Source: Pseudoxanthomonas sp.
GTDB taxonomy: Bacteria; Pseudomonadota; Gammaproteobacteria; Xanthomonadales; Xanthomonadaceae
NCBI RefSeq assembly: GCF_027498035.1
Contig: NZ_CP114978.1
Location: 2,976,001-3,040,000, forward strand
Direction: 5' to 3'
Length of the DNA: 64,000 bases
The notes beneath the pieces were generated by a model that was given only the letters and a program-made list of their open reading frames with translations, ran no database searches and was not told the origin of the DNA. The number at the start of each line of letters is the position of its first letter. The first letter of the stretch is position 1. Positions 1 to 9,515 of this stretch are shown piece by piece. The position numbers were made by a program, and so were the translations under genes.

Positions 1-1410
1 CTAGAGATCTCCGAGCAGAAGGACACCATCAAGGCCGGACGCCTGAACTGGACCCAGCAGCTGGACAACGCAGTGATCCGCAGCGTTGATATCGGCGCCA
101 ACTTCAACAAGCGCACCAAAGAGAAGGTTGCCGACGTGTACTTCGCCTTCCTGCCGGGCGAAGATCGCACCCCGACCCTGGTCGATCCGTCGCTGCTGTA
201 TTCGCCGACCTCGCTGGGTTTCGTTGGCATGGGCGACATCCTGAGCTTCAACCCGCGCGCACTGCTCAACCAGTACTACGACGTCACCCTGAGCGAGAGC
301 AACGACGACCTGCGCAAGGACTTCATCGTCGAAGAGAAGGTCAATACCTTCTACGTGCGCGCCAACATCGACATGGACCTGACCGACACCATCCGCGTGC
401 GCGGCAACGCCGGCATGCAGTACATCACTTCCGACCAGTCCTCGACCGGCTTCAACGCCGCCAATAATTCGGTGCTGGGCTCGCAGACCCTGGGCAAGCA
501 GTACAGCGACTTCCTGCCCAGCGTGAACCTGATCTTCGACTTCGGCGAAGGCTGGCTGATCCGTGCGGCTGCGGCCAAGACCCTGATGCGTCCGCCGATC
601 AATTACCTCAGCGCCGATTCCAGCGCTGGAGTGGCAACCACCGGAGCCGAGATGGGCCTGTGGTCCGGCAGCGGCGGCAATCCGTTGCTTGAACCGTACC
701 GGGCGATGGCCTTCGACCTGTCGTTCGAGAAGTACTTCGGCGAGGGCAGCTATGTCGGCCTGGCGCTGTTCCGCAAGAACCTGCAGACCTATATCTACCG
801 CCAGAACCTGGAATGGGATTTCAGTGGCTATACGCCTGATCCAGACGCGCCGACCCCGATCTCCAACATCGGCACCTTCACCACCTGGGCCAACGGCAAG
901 GGCGGCTACATGCGCGGCGCCGAGCTGTCCACGGCGCTGGCTGGCAACCTGATCAGTGATGCGCTGGATGGCTTCGGTGCCCAGGTCAACGTGTCCTACA
1001 CAGAGTCGTCGATCGACCCCGATCCCAACGACGACTCGGCCGGCACCGACACCATTCCAGGCCTGTCCAAGATCGTGGCCAACGCCACCCTGTACTACGA
1101 AAAACACGGCCTCGGCGCGCGGGTGAGTCAACGCTACCGCGATGGCTACCGCGGTGAGTACAGCGCCTTGTTCGGCCAGCGCCAGTACCGCAACACGCTG
1201 AGCGAGCGCACCACCGATCTACAGCTGAGCTATGCCTTTGCCGACACCAGTCGATTGAAGGGCCTGTCGCTGCTGTTCCAGGTCAACAACCTCACCGACG
1301 AACCATTCCGTACCGAAGTCAGCGAAAGCACCGGCACCGGCCTGTTCTTCCCCGAGGAGTACACGCAGTACGGCCGCCAGTACATGCTTGGCTTCCGCTA
1401 CGAGCTGTAA
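1..1410 (+). CDS. TonB-dependent receptor, C-terminal part (5' end outside window)
   Basis: The frame is open from the first base, so the plug domain and most of the barrel lie upstream of the window. What remains is about 469 residues of outer-membrane beta-barrel with alternating aromatic strands and long polar loops, for example the strand GNAGMQYITSD and the loop GGNPLLEPYRA near residue 225. It ends in the strand YMLGFRYEL, an aromatic-rich terminal strand typical of outer-membrane proteins recognised by BamA. Receptors of this kind import scarce nutrients (siderophores, sugars, glucan fragments) using TonB energy. The substrate cannot be read from this portion. It sits upstream of a periplasmic sugar/gluconate-type dehydrogenase on the same strand, but a terminator-like hairpin separates them. 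Confidence 0.85.
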   Translation, partial: LEISEQKDTIKAGRLNWTQQLDNAVIRSVDIGANFNKRTKEKVADVYFAFLPGEDRTPTLVDPSLLYSPTSLGFVGMGDILSFNPRALLNQYYDVTLSESNDDLRKDFIVEEKVNTFYVRANIDMDLTDTIRVRGNAGMQYITSDQSSTGFNAANNSVLGSQTLGKQYSDFLPSVNLIFDFGEGWLIRAAAAKTLMRPPINYLSADSSAGVATTGAEMGLWSGSGGNPLLEPYRAMAFDLSFEKYFGEGSYVGLALFRKNLQTYIYRQNLEWDFSGYTPDPDAPTPISNIGTFTTWANGKGGYMRGAELSTALAGNLISDALDGFGAQVNVSYTESSIDPDPNDDSAGTDTIPGLSKIVANATLYYEKHGLGARVSQRYRDGYRGEYSALFGQRQYRNTLSERTTDLQLSYAFADTSRLKGLSLLFQVNNLTDEPFRTEVSESTGTGLFFPEEYTQYGRQYMLGFRYEL

Positions 1411-1571
1411 GCAGACCGCATGACCACCGCCGGCGCCTGGTGTGTCGGCGGTGTTGCAGCGAGCCGGGCGCGTGTTCGTGATCGGCGAAAGATTCGCCAG
1501 TGATGCGCGAGGCGCATCGCGCAATGCGCAAACGGCATTGGGCCACAGCGGGATTCACATCAAGAATGCAG

Positions 1572-1603
1572 GCCTGCCGCGTTAATCGCGGCGGGCTTCT
1601 TGT
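1572..1603 (+). terminator. Rho-independent terminator-like hairpin
   Basis: Ten-base arms 1572-1581 and 1587-1596 pair around a TTAAT loop with one G-T wobble, followed by the T-rich run TTCTTGT. It lies 160 bases after the receptor stop and about 70 bases before the next start, so it probably ends receptor transcription. A weaker arm pair (CACCGCCG 1425-1432 with CGGCGGTG 1446-1453) lies just after the receptor stop. Confidence 0.5.
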
Positions 1604-1669
1604 CGTGCTGCCGGTCGGTACCAGGATCAAGAGCTCCCCAGCCAACTCTCCACCAGGGAGGAGTCAGCC

Positions 1670-2407
1670 ATGTCCGCCTCGGACGATGATGCAACCTCGG
1701 TGTCGCCTTCACGACGCCGCTTCTTCCAGGGTCTGACCCTGATTCCCTTTGCCGCCGCGCTGCCAGGTTGCAGCGATGACAAGAACGGCTCAACGGCAAA
1801 CGCGGCGACGGCGCGTTCCAGGCCGGAAGACTTCAAGCCCAGTTTCTTCAGCGCCGCGGAGTTCGCCTTCGTGGTGGCGGCTTGCGACCGCCTGATCCCG
1901 CACGATGAGGTTGGCCCCGGTGCGGTGGAGTCGGGCGTGCCAGAGTTCCTGGACAAGCACATGCAGACGCCTTACGCCAATGGCGCGATCTGGTACATGC
2001 AGGGGCCGTTCGTCGAAGCCGCCAAGGAGTTCGGCTACCAGGGCAAGCTGCCGTTGCGCGATCTGCTGCGCGTGGGCATTGCGGCGATGGACGCGCACTG
2101 CAGGCAGGCCTTCGACGGCAAGACCTTCTCCGGGCTGGAAACCGCGCAGCAGGAAGCGCTGCTGAAGGATGCCGAGGCCGGCAAGCTGGAGCTGGAAGGC
2201 ATTTCTTCCAAGACCTTCTTCTCTTACTTCCTGGGCGAGGTGAAGAACGGCTACTTCGCCGACCCGGTCCATGGCGGCAACAAGGACATGGGCGCGTGGA
2301 AGATGATCGGTTACCCCGGCATGCGTGCCGATTACATGGACTGGGTCGAGGTGCGTGACAAGCCGTATCCGCTCGGGCCCGTCGATCTGGCCGGCAGGAG
2401 GGGCTGA
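1670..2407 (+). CDS. Gluconate 2-dehydrogenase subunit 3 family protein (Tat-exported small subunit)
   Basis: A 245-residue protein. The N-terminus carries a twin-arginine signal (SRRRFFQG, residues about 14-21) and a hydrophobic stretch ending ALPGC, which could also be lipidated. In the family this small (gamma) subunit is needed for maturation of the FAD subunit and carries it across the inner membrane on its own Tat signal; the FAD subunit here has no signal. The gene starts the order gamma-alpha-cytochrome known from FAD-dependent glucose, sorbitol and gluconate dehydrogenases. Start chosen at the ATG preceded by GGGAGGAG. The next gene begins 2 bases after the stop, so they are cotranscribed. 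Confidence 0.85.
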   Translation: MSASDDDATSVSPSRRRFFQGLTLIPFAAALPGCSDDKNGSTANAATARSRPEDFKPSFFSAAEFAFVVAACDRLIPHDEVGPGAVESGVPEFLDKHMQTPYANGAIWYMQGPFVEAAKEFGYQGKLPLRDLLRVGIAAMDAHCRQAFDGKTFSGLETAQQEALLKDAEAGKLELEGISSKTFFSYFLGEVKNGYFADPVHGGNKDMGAWKMIGYPGMRADYMDWVEVRDKPYPLGPVDLAGRRG

Positions 2408-2409
2408 GC

Positions 2410-4185
2410 ATGGCGAACACCAAACCGAAAGTGGATGTGATCGTGGTCGGACTGGGCTGGACCGGTTCGATCATGGCCAAGGAACTCACCGATGCTGGCA
2501 TGAACGTGGTGGCGTTCGAGCGTGGCCCGGATCGCGACACGCAGCCTGATTTTTCCTATCCGCGCGTGGTGGACGAGTTGGAAGGTTCGGTGCACCGGCG
2601 CTACCTGCAGAGCCTGCACCAGGAGACCGTCACCGTGCGCCACGGCCTGTCGGACACGGCCGTGCCCTACCGGCAGATGGGTTCGTTCAAGCCCGGCACG
2701 GGCGTGGGCGGGGCGGGCAGCCACTGGTCGGGCTGCCATTTCCGCCCGCTGCCCGAAGACATGAAGCTGCGTACCAACGTCGAGCAGCGGTACGGGAAGA
2801 AGTTCATTCCCGAGGACATGACGATCCAGGATTTCCCGATCACCTATCAGGATCTGGAACCGCACCTGGACATGTTCGAAAAGGTCTGCGGCACCTCCGG
2901 CAAGGCCGGCAACCTGGGCGGACAGCTCCAGGCGGGCGGCAATCCTTTCGAGGGCGCACGCTCCAGCGAGTATCCGCTGCCGCCGAACCCGAACTACCTG
3001 GGTGCCGAATGGTTCTACAAGGCCGCGCGCGAGATGGGCTGGGACCCGTATCCGATCCCGGCGTCCAATGCGTCGCGCTCCTACGTCAATCCGTATGGCT
3101 GCCAGATGGGGCCGTGCAATTTCTGCGGCTTCTGCAGTGACTACGGTTGCCTGAACTACTCCAAGGGCACGCCGAACGTCTGCGTGCTGCCGGCGGTGCG
3201 CCGCAGCGGTCGCTTCGAGCTGCGCGCGCATTCGCAGGTGCTCAAGGTCAACCTGGACAGCACCGGCAAGAAGGCCACCGGCGTGACCTACCTGGATGCG
3301 CAGGGCCGCGAGACCGTGCAGGAAGCCGATCTGGTCCTGTTGTGCGCGTTCTCGCTGTACAACGTGCACCTGATGCTGGTGTCGGGCATCGGCACGCCGT
3401 ACGACCCTGAAAGCAACACCGGCACCATCGGTCGCAATTATTCCTACCAGAACCTCAACCGCGTGGTGTTGTTCTTCGGCAAGGAGGTGCAGGCCAACGG
3501 CTTCATCGGCAACGGCGGCGCCGGTACCACGATGGACAACCTCAACGGCAAGCAGCTGGACAACGCGGCGGCGGGGTTCGTCGGCGGCGGCATCATCTGG
3601 GCGCGCCAGCCGGGCGCCGGCCCGGTGCGTGGCATCAACGTGCCGCCGGGCACGCCGGCCTGGGGCAGCCAGTGGAAACAGGCTGCGGCCGATGCGTTCC
3701 GTCATTCGTTCTATTACGAAGTGCAGGGCGCGTGCATGTCCTACCGCCAGCACTACCTGAGCCTGGACCCGACCTACAAGGATGGCTTCGGGCGGCCGCT
3801 GCTGCGCATGAACTTCGACTGGCACGACAACGAGATCAAGGCCTCGCAGTTCCTGGTGGACAAGGCGCTGCAGATGAGCAAGTTGCTCGATCCGCAGGCG
3901 TTGTCCGGCGATGCCAAGAAGCCGGGTACGCACTACAACATCACCAACTACCAGAGCACCCACACCTGCGGCGGCGCGATCATGGGCGACGACCCCAAGA
4001 CCTCGGCGCTCAATCGCTACCTGCAGAGCTGGGATGTGCCGAACGTGTTCGTGATCGGTGCCAATGCCTTCCCGCAGAACAACGGCTACAACCCCACCGG
4101 GTTGGTCGGTGGCCTGGCGTACTGGGCGGCGGCGGCGATCCGCGAGCAGTACCTCAAGTCACCCGGTCCGCTGGTCCAGGCGTAA
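2410..4185 (+). CDS. GMC-family FAD dehydrogenase, large subunit (gluconate/glucose dehydrogenase type)
   Basis: 591 residues, normal for the family. An N-terminal Rossmann motif (VVGLGWTGS, residues about 12-20) binds FAD. GAGSHWSG around residue 100 fits the flavin-site loop. The C-terminal segment NAFPQNNGYNPTG (about 555-567) holds the expected GMC active-site region. A cysteine cluster (CQMGPCNFCGFC, about residues 232-243, then a further Cys) resembles the site that carries an iron-sulfur cluster in bacterial FAD glucose dehydrogenases. It oxidises a sugar or sugar acid in the periplasm and passes electrons to the downstream cytochrome. No signal peptide, so export probably depends on the Tat small subunit. 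Substrate not determined. Confidence 0.88.
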   Translation: MANTKPKVDVIVVGLGWTGSIMAKELTDAGMNVVAFERGPDRDTQPDFSYPRVVDELEGSVHRRYLQSLHQETVTVRHGLSDTAVPYRQMGSFKPGTGVGGAGSHWSGCHFRPLPEDMKLRTNVEQRYGKKFIPEDMTIQDFPITYQDLEPHLDMFEKVCGTSGKAGNLGGQLQAGGNPFEGARSSEYPLPPNPNYLGAEWFYKAAREMGWDPYPIPASNASRSYVNPYGCQMGPCNFCGFCSDYGCLNYSKGTPNVCVLPAVRRSGRFELRAHSQVLKVNLDSTGKKATGVTYLDAQGRETVQEADLVLLCAFSLYNVHLMLVSGIGTPYDPESNTGTIGRNYSYQNLNRVVLFFGKEVQANGFIGNGGAGTTMDNLNGKQLDNAAAGFVGGGIIWARQPGAGPVRGINVPPGTPAWGSQWKQAAADAFRHSFYYEVQGACMSYRQHYLSLDPTYKDGFGRPLLRMNFDWHDNEIKASQFLVDKALQMSKLLDPQALSGDAKKPGTHYNITNYQSTHTCGGAIMGDDPKTSALNRYLQSWDVPNVFVIGANAFPQNNGYNPTGLVGGLAYWAAAAIREQYLKSPGPLVQA

Positions 4186-4195
4186 GGAGGCCACC

Positions 4196-5575
4196 ATGAA
4201 GAAGTTCCTGCTGACCGTGGTGGCGCTGGCGGTGATCGTGCTGATCGCCGCGCTGGTCTATGCCTTCATTCCCACCAGCACGCCGGCCATCGCCGGCGGC
4301 GAACCGGCCGCCAGCGATGCCGCGCTGATCGAACAAGGGCGTTACCTGGCTGCGGCCGGCGACTGCACCGCCTGCCACACCGCGGCCGGCGGCCAGCCGT
4401 TCGCCGGCGGGCTGCCGATCGCCTCGCCCATCGGCACGATCTACAGCACCAACATCACCCCGGATGCGGATACCGGCATCGGCCAGTATTCGCTGGACGA
4501 CTTCGACCGCGCGGTGCGCCACGGCATCACCCCGGCCGGCGGCACGCTGTATCCGGCGATGCCGTATCCCTCGTACGCACGCATGACCGATGCCGACGTG
4601 CGCGCGCTGTACGCGTACTTCAAGCACGGCGTGCCGGCGGTCAAGGCGCAGAACCGCGGGACCGACATCCCCTGGCCGCTGTCGATGCGCTGGCCGCTGG
4701 CGATCTGGCGCAAGACCTTCGCGCCGGATCCGCACGCCACCGGATTCGATGCTACCGCCTACACCGATCCGCAGATCGCCCGTGGCGCGTACCTGGTGCA
4801 GGGCCTGGGCCATTGCGGCAGCTGCCACACCCCGCGTGCGCAGACCTTGCAGGAGCTTGCGCTGAGCGAACACGGCGACAAGGGCACTGCCTATCTGTCC
4901 GGTGGCCAGGTGATCGACGGCTGGGTCGCGGTGAACCTGCGCGGCAACGCGGCCGATGGCCTGGGTGACTGGTCGCAGCAGGACATCGTCGACACGCTCA
5001 AGACCGCGCGCAATCCGCATGCGGCCGTGGTCGGCAACGCGATGGCCGATGTGGTCGAACACAGCACCCAGCACCTGAGCGATGCCGATCTCAAGGCGAT
5101 GGCCGCTTACCTGAAGACGCTGCCTGCCTCGACCGGCGACGCATCCGCGTTCAAGGCCGACCCGGCCACCGCGACCGCGCTGCAGTCCGGCATCAACGAC
5201 AGCCGCGGTGCCGAGCTGTACGTGGACAACTGCGCCGCCTGCCATCGCACCGATGCCGAAGGCTATCCCCATGCCTTCCCGAGGGTGGCAGGCAACCCAA
5301 GCGTGCTGGCCCCGGACCCGACCACGCTGGTGCGGCTGATCCTGGCCGGCAGCGCGCTGCCCTCCACCCAGGCCGCGCCGTCCAACCTGGGCATGCCCGG
5401 CTTCGCCTGGCGCCTGAGCGACGAGGAGGTGGCCAAGCTTGGAACCTTCGTGCGCAACAGCTGGGGCAACAAGGCGCCGGAGGTCAGCGTGGCCCAGGTC
5501 AAGGCGGTACGCGACAGCCTGGCCAAGGACGGCGCGCCGCACGATCCAGCCCAGACCGATCCTGGCGGCAAGTAG
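4196..5575 (+). CDS. Triheme cytochrome c subunit of the dehydrogenase
   Basis: 459 residues. An uncleaved-looking signal/anchor (residues 1-26, KKFLLTVVALAVIVLI) is followed by three CxxCH heme-c motifs: CTACH near residue 60, CGSCH near 208 and CAACH near 347. This is the layout of the membrane-anchored triheme subunit that takes electrons from the FAD subunit and reduces quinone or terminal oxidase. Start chosen at the ATG 5 bases after TAAGGAGG, which overlaps the end of the preceding gene; a longer reading upstream lies inside that gene and is rejected. It completes the three-gene operon. Confidence 0.88.
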   Translation: MKKFLLTVVALAVIVLIAALVYAFIPTSTPAIAGGEPAASDAALIEQGRYLAAAGDCTACHTAAGGQPFAGGLPIASPIGTIYSTNITPDADTGIGQYSLDDFDRAVRHGITPAGGTLYPAMPYPSYARMTDADVRALYAYFKHGVPAVKAQNRGTDIPWPLSMRWPLAIWRKTFAPDPHATGFDATAYTDPQIARGAYLVQGLGHCGSCHTPRAQTLQELALSEHGDKGTAYLSGGQVIDGWVAVNLRGNAADGLGDWSQQDIVDTLKTARNPHAAVVGNAMADVVEHSTQHLSDADLKAMAAYLKTLPASTGDASAFKADPATATALQSGINDSRGAELYVDNCAACHRTDAEGYPHAFPRVAGNPSVLAPDPTTLVRLILAGSALPSTQAAPSNLGMPGFAWRLSDEEVAKLGTFVRNSWGNKAPEVSVAQVKAVRDSLAKDGAPHDPAQTDPGGK

Positions 5576-5600
5576 TCCAGCGGCGGCATGCACCACCCAC

Positions 5601-5633
5601 GCAACGCCCGGTCCGCCGGGCGTTGCGGTTTCC
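5601..5633 (+). terminator. Rho-independent terminator-like hairpin after the dehydrogenase operon
   Basis: Perfect 10-base arms GCAACGCCCG (5601-5610) and CGGGCGTTGC (5617-5626), six-base loop, then GGTTTCC. Located 25 bases after the cytochrome stop. Confidence 0.6.
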
Positions 5634-5878
5634 GCCTGACGGGATTGTCAGCGCCGCGTCAGGAAGGCGATGGGGGCCGGCGGACAGAATCGGTGCCACT
5701 CCCTGACGTTCCGATCGCTGCCCTGGCGGCGCTGTCCGGTCGTTCCGGGTTGAATGCCGCGCACGTCGTTTCCGGCGTCCGTGGAGTGGATTTGCCACCG
5801 CCGCAGGCGCCCCCGCGTCTGCACGCCTGAACGGACCTTCGCCGCATGAGCCAAGTCGCAACGCCGTACCATGACGCC
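5634..5878. other. Intergenic leader before the two-component operon; CCTGACG motif three times
   Basis: No convincing gene. The heptamer CCTGACG occurs at 5635-5641 and 5702-5708 and as its reverse complement CGTCAGG at 5657-5663, so the first two form an inverted pair 15 bases apart. It lies upstream of a response regulator and could be a binding site, but nothing else in the sequence supports this. Confidence 0.25.
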
Positions 5879-6562
5879 ATGAAACTGCTGATCATCGAGG
5901 ACGAGCCCAAGACCGCCGGCTACCTGACCCGGGGCCTGGGCGAAGAGGGCTACAGCGTCGATCACGCCGCCAACGGTGTCGATGGCCTGCACCTGGCGCT
6001 GACCGGCGACTACGACGCGGTGGTCCTGGACATCATGCTGCCGGGCATGGACGGCCTGCAGGTGATGCAGTCGCTGCGCGCCCAGCGCGATACGCCGGTG
6101 ATCATGCTGACCGCGCGCGACCAGGTGGACGATCGTCTGCGCGGCCTTGGCGCCGGTGCCGACGATTACCTGGTCAAGCCGTTCTCGTTCCTGGAACTGC
6201 TGGCCCGCGTGCAGGCCATCACCCGCCGTGGCCGCGCGCATGAATCCACCCAGATCCAGGTCGGCGACCTGCACATCGACCTGCTGGCCCGTCGCGCCAC
6301 CCGTCGCGGCCGCCGCCTGAACCTGTCGGCCAAGGAATTCGCGCTGCTGGCCGCACTGGCGCGCCGCCGCTCGCAGATCCTGTCCAAGACGGTGATCACC
6401 GAGACGGTCTGGGACATCAATTTCGACACCAACACCAACGTGGTCGAAGTGGCGATCAAGCGCCTGCGCGCCAAGCTGGAGTACCCGGGCGAAGCCAAGC
6501 TGCTGCACACCGTGCGTGGCATGGGCTACGTGCTGGAGTTGCGCGAGGACGACGCCGAATGA
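5879..6562 (+). CDS. OmpR-family response regulator (heavy-metal-type)
   Basis: 227 residues: receiver domain (about 1-115) and winged-helix DNA-binding domain (about 125-225). The phospho-acceptor is the Asp in VVLDIMLPGMDG (near residue 51), with the switch Thr in MLTARD and the Lys in VKPFSF. Closest in style to CusR/CopR/IrlR regulators of metal or envelope stress. Start set at MKLLIIEDEP, where the receiver domain begins; an in-frame ATG 11 codons upstream adds residues not typical for the family. Its stop overlaps the kinase start by 4 bases (ATGA), so the pair is translationally coupled. Confidence 0.9.
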   Translation: MKLLIIEDEPKTAGYLTRGLGEEGYSVDHAANGVDGLHLALTGDYDAVVLDIMLPGMDGLQVMQSLRAQRDTPVIMLTARDQVDDRLRGLGAGADDYLVKPFSFLELLARVQAITRRGRAHESTQIQVGDLHIDLLARRATRRGRRLNLSAKEFALLAALARRRSQILSKTVITETVWDINFDTNTNVVEVAIKRLRAKLEYPGEAKLLHTVRGMGYVLELREDDAE

Positions 6563-8007
6563 GCACCCGCTCCATCGCGGCGCGGCTGGGCCTGATGTTC
6601 GGCCTGGCGGCCACGGTGGTGCTGGCGGTGCTGGCGGTGTCACTGTTCCTGTTCCAGTCCTACGAGCTGCAGCGGCACAACCGCGATCAGCTCAGTGCGC
6701 GGTTGATGATCGTCGAGCGCCTGTCGCTGCGTGCCACCGATGGCGAGCACTGGGCTTACTTCCGCGACAAGCTGGCTGACTTCACGCCCGAGGACGGCAG
6801 CCTGTATTTCCTGGTGGAAAGCAGCGACCCGCGGTTCCGCGTGGGCACCGGCTTCCTGGACCGGGCGCAGTTCGATGCACAGGCCGAAGGCTTCGGCGAA
6901 GCGATCCTGCCCAACGGCCAGCGTTACCTGACCCTGGCGCACACGTTGCCGGCCGCGGGCGAGCGCCCGGCGGTGCGGCTGATCGTGGCCGAAGGCCAGC
7001 GCAGCATCGAGGCGGCCGAATGGCTGCTGGCCGTGGGCATCGTGGTGCTGTCGCTGGTGGCCATCGCCGCGGTGTCCGGGCTGGGCTGGTGGATCGCCCG
7101 GCGTGGCCTGGCACCGGTGGACCGGCTCAGCGCCTACGCGCGCCGGCTGGATGCGCGCGACCTGACCCTGCGCCTGCCCGCCGACCACCTGCCGACCGAG
7201 CTGGATGGCATGGTGATGTCGCTCAACGAGGCATTGGCCCGCCTGCAGCGCGCCTACGAACAGCTCAACGCCTTCAACGCCGATGTCGCCCACGAGCTGC
7301 GCACGCCGCTGGGCAACATGATCGGCGAGACCCAGGTGACCCTGGCCCGCGCCCGTTCGGCCGATGCGCTCGAATCGACCCTGCAGTCCAACCTGGAAGA
7401 ACTGGAACGGCTGCGCGCCATCGTCAACTCGATGCTGTTCCTGGCCCGTGCCGATCGCGGCGAATCCGCGCGCGACCTGGTCGAGGTGTCATTGCGCGAG
7501 GAGACCACCAAGGCCGCCGAGTTCATGGACATGGTCATGGAAGACGCGGGCATGGCGCTGCAGGTCGAAGGCGACGCCCGCGCCCGCGTGGAGGGCTCGC
7601 TGTACGCCCGGGCCATCACCAACCTGCTGGACAACGCGCTGCGCCACGGCGACCCGGGCGGCACCATCGAGGTGTTCATCGCCGAAACCGGCGACACCGT
7701 CAGCGTCACCGTGCGCAACCGCGCCGCGCCGATCGCGCGCGAGGCGCTGGACCATCTCTTCGATCGTTTCTACCGCGCCGATCCCTCGCGCACCGGCTCC
7801 GATCAGAACCACGGCCTGGGCCTGGCCATCGTCAAGGCCATCGCCCAGCTGCATGGCGGCACCGTGTTCGCGATGTGCGAAGACGGCTATGTGTCGGTCG
7901 GCCTGCGCTTCCCGCGCGTGGCGGCGCTGGGCGAGGCGGCACGCGTCGGGCGCCGGGCATCGCGCCGGGGGCGCACGCCCAGGATCAGCCCGCAGCCTTC
8001 GGCCTGA
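6559..8007 (+). CDS. Two-component sensor histidine kinase
   Basis: 482 residues. First membrane segment about residues 12-33, periplasmic sensor of about 120 residues, second membrane segment about 155-177, HAMP linker, then the H-box AHELRTPLGN (His near 249), N-box NLLDNALRHG, and G-box GLGLAIVKAI. It is the inner-membrane partner of the upstream regulator. The C-terminal tail after about residue 455 is basic and low-complexity. Organisation resembles heavy-metal sensor kinases (CusS type), but the periplasmic domain shows no obvious metal-binding cluster, so the signal is unknown. Confidence 0.9.
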   Translation: MSTRSIAARLGLMFGLAATVVLAVLAVSLFLFQSYELQRHNRDQLSARLMIVERLSLRATDGEHWAYFRDKLADFTPEDGSLYFLVESSDPRFRVGTGFLDRAQFDAQAEGFGEAILPNGQRYLTLAHTLPAAGERPAVRLIVAEGQRSIEAAEWLLAVGIVVLSLVAIAAVSGLGWWIARRGLAPVDRLSAYARRLDARDLTLRLPADHLPTELDGMVMSLNEALARLQRAYEQLNAFNADVAHELRTPLGNMIGETQVTLARARSADALESTLQSNLEELERLRAIVNSMLFLARADRGESARDLVEVSLREETTKAAEFMDMVMEDAGMALQVEGDARARVEGSLYARAITNLLDNALRHGDPGGTIEVFIAETGDTVSVTVRNRAAPIAREALDHLFDRFYRADPSRTGSDQNHGLGLAIVKAIAQLHGGTVFAMCEDGYVSVGLRFPRVAALGEAARVGRRASRRGRTPRISPQPSA

Positions 8008-8086
8008 GGTTCCCGGGTGGCCCTGCGGCCGCCGTCGCCGGTACATTGCAGGCCTCGCATCGCCCGCCGACGGGCGCGGAAGGTCC

Positions 8087-8593
8087 ATGCTCGCCATCGT
8101 CTTCAACACCATGCTGGCCGTGACCGCGGCCGCCGCGCCGGCCACCAGCGCCGTGCAGGTACAGACCGTCATGCCCGCGCGCTGCATCGCCGTCTACCAG
8201 GGCTCGCCCGAGGGCTCGCACCTGCTGGTGTCGGCCGACAGCCTGGATACCCTGGCCAGGTCCGATGCCGCAGGCCTGCCGCTGGACGCGCGCATGACCC
8301 GGATCATGGGCCTGCGGGCCAAGGCCCTGGTCGAACAGGCCAAGACCGCCAAGCCTGATGCGCAGGGTTGCCGGCAGCTGAGCCTGACCGAGGCCGGCGA
8401 CGCCGGCCTGGCGCTGATTTCCCTGATCGAAGCCGGCCGCGTCGCGGTCTGGTCCGACCCGCGCCACGCGCTGGTCCCGGTGATCCGCACCGAACAGGGC
8501 GCCTGCAGCCTGGACGCCCCGGTCGCCGGCTTCAGCGCCCAGATCGTCGGTGAACCCAAGGCTTTCCTGGTGCTGATGACCTGCGTGGTCTGA
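8087..8593 (+). CDS. Small secreted protein of unknown function
   Basis: 168 residues with a likely Sec signal peptide (residues 1-22, ending ATSA). The mature part has three cysteines (PARC, DAQGC, EQGAC) and a fourth near the end (LMTC), so disulfides are possible. No family recognised. It begins 79 bases after the kinase and could be cotranscribed with it. It converges with the LysR gene, 9 bases between stops. GC-rich codon use like its neighbours. Confidence 0.6.
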   Translation: MLAIVFNTMLAVTAAAAPATSAVQVQTVMPARCIAVYQGSPEGSHLLVSADSLDTLARSDAAGLPLDARMTRIMGLRAKALVEQAKTAKPDAQGCRQLSLTEAGDAGLALISLIEAGRVAVWSDPRHALVPVIRTEQGACSLDAPVAGFSAQIVGEPKAFLVLMTCVV

Positions 8594-8602
8594 GGCAGCG
8601 CT

Positions 8603-9514
8603 TCAGCCTGCGGGCAATCGCGCGGTCAGCGCTTCGAAACGCGGCTGCAGCAGCGCGTGCAGCTGGCGGATCGCGGGCGAGAACTGCTTGCGGTGTGGGC
8701 AGACCAGGTGCAGTGGCACGCTCTCGCCGTGCTGCGGGAACAGCAGTTCAAGGCGGGCATCGCGCACGTCATCGCAGACGTCCAACCACGACTTGTAAGC
8801 GATGCCCTGGCCGGCCACGGCCCAGCGGCGGGTGATCTCGGCGTCGTCGCTGAGCAGGGCCGCGCGCATCGGCACCACCTGGCGGCGGCCGTCCACTTCG
8901 AAAGCCCATTGATCATGGGTGCGCCCGCCCAGCGTGTAGAGCAGGCCGTCGTGCTGGCGCAGGTCGTCCAGCGTCTGCGGGCGTCCGCGCGCGGCCAGGT
9001 ACGCCGGCGACGCCACCAGCACCCGGCGATTGGCCGGGGCCAGCGGCAGGGTCACGTAGCGCGCATCGTCGAACCGTCCCAGCCGGAAGGCCACATCCAC
9101 CGGATCGCGGAACACGTCGGTCACCTGGTCGGACAGGAACAGCCGCAGGACCAGCGCCGGATGCGCGGCGCGGAATTCGGTCAGCCATGGCAGCAGCGCG
9201 TTGCGGCCCAGGTCCGAAGGCGCGGCCACGCGCAGCACGCCGGTCAGCGGGCCATCGGCGGCGCGCAGGCGCTCGCGCCCGGCATGCAGGGTGTCCAGCA
9301 CGTCCCGCGCGGTGCCCAGGTACTGCTCGCCTTCGGTGGTCAGGCGCAGCGCGCGGGTCGAACGCACGAACAGGCGCAGGTCCAGTTCGCGCTCCAGCCG
9401 CTTGATCGCGGCGCTGGCCTGGCCCGGCAGCAGGTTGGCCTCGCGCGCGGCCGCCGAAAAGCTGCCCAGCGCAGCGGTACGGACGAATAGCGACAGGTCA
9501 TCGAAACGGATCAT
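8603..9514 (-). CDS. LysR-family transcriptional regulator
   Basis: 303 residues. N-terminal helix-turn-helix (residues about 3-62: LSLFVRTAALGSFSAAARE, then IKRLERELDLRLFVRSTRAL) and a C-terminal substrate-binding domain of two alpha/beta lobes. Start set at MIRFDDLSLF, the canonical LysR beginning; 22 upstream in-frame codons are rejected. Divergent from the zinc-type alcohol dehydrogenase/quinone reductase gene with a 99-base shared promoter region, so it probably controls that gene. A perfect inverted repeat lies directly upstream of its start codon. Confidence 0.9.
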   Translation of the reverse strand: MIRFDDLSLFVRTAALGSFSAAAREANLLPGQASAAIKRLERELDLRLFVRSTRALRLTTEGEQYLGTARDVLDTLHAGRERLRAADGPLTGVLRVAAPSDLGRNALLPWLTEFRAAHPALVLRLFLSDQVTDVFRDPVDVAFRLGRFDDARYVTLPLAPANRRVLVASPAYLAARGRPQTLDDLRQHDGLLYTLGGRTHDQWAFEVDGRRQVVPMRAALLSDDAEITRRWAVAGQGIAYKSWLDVCDDVRDARLELLFPQHGESVPLHLVCPHRKQFSPAIRQLHALLQPRFEALTARLPAG

Positions 9515-9515
9515 C

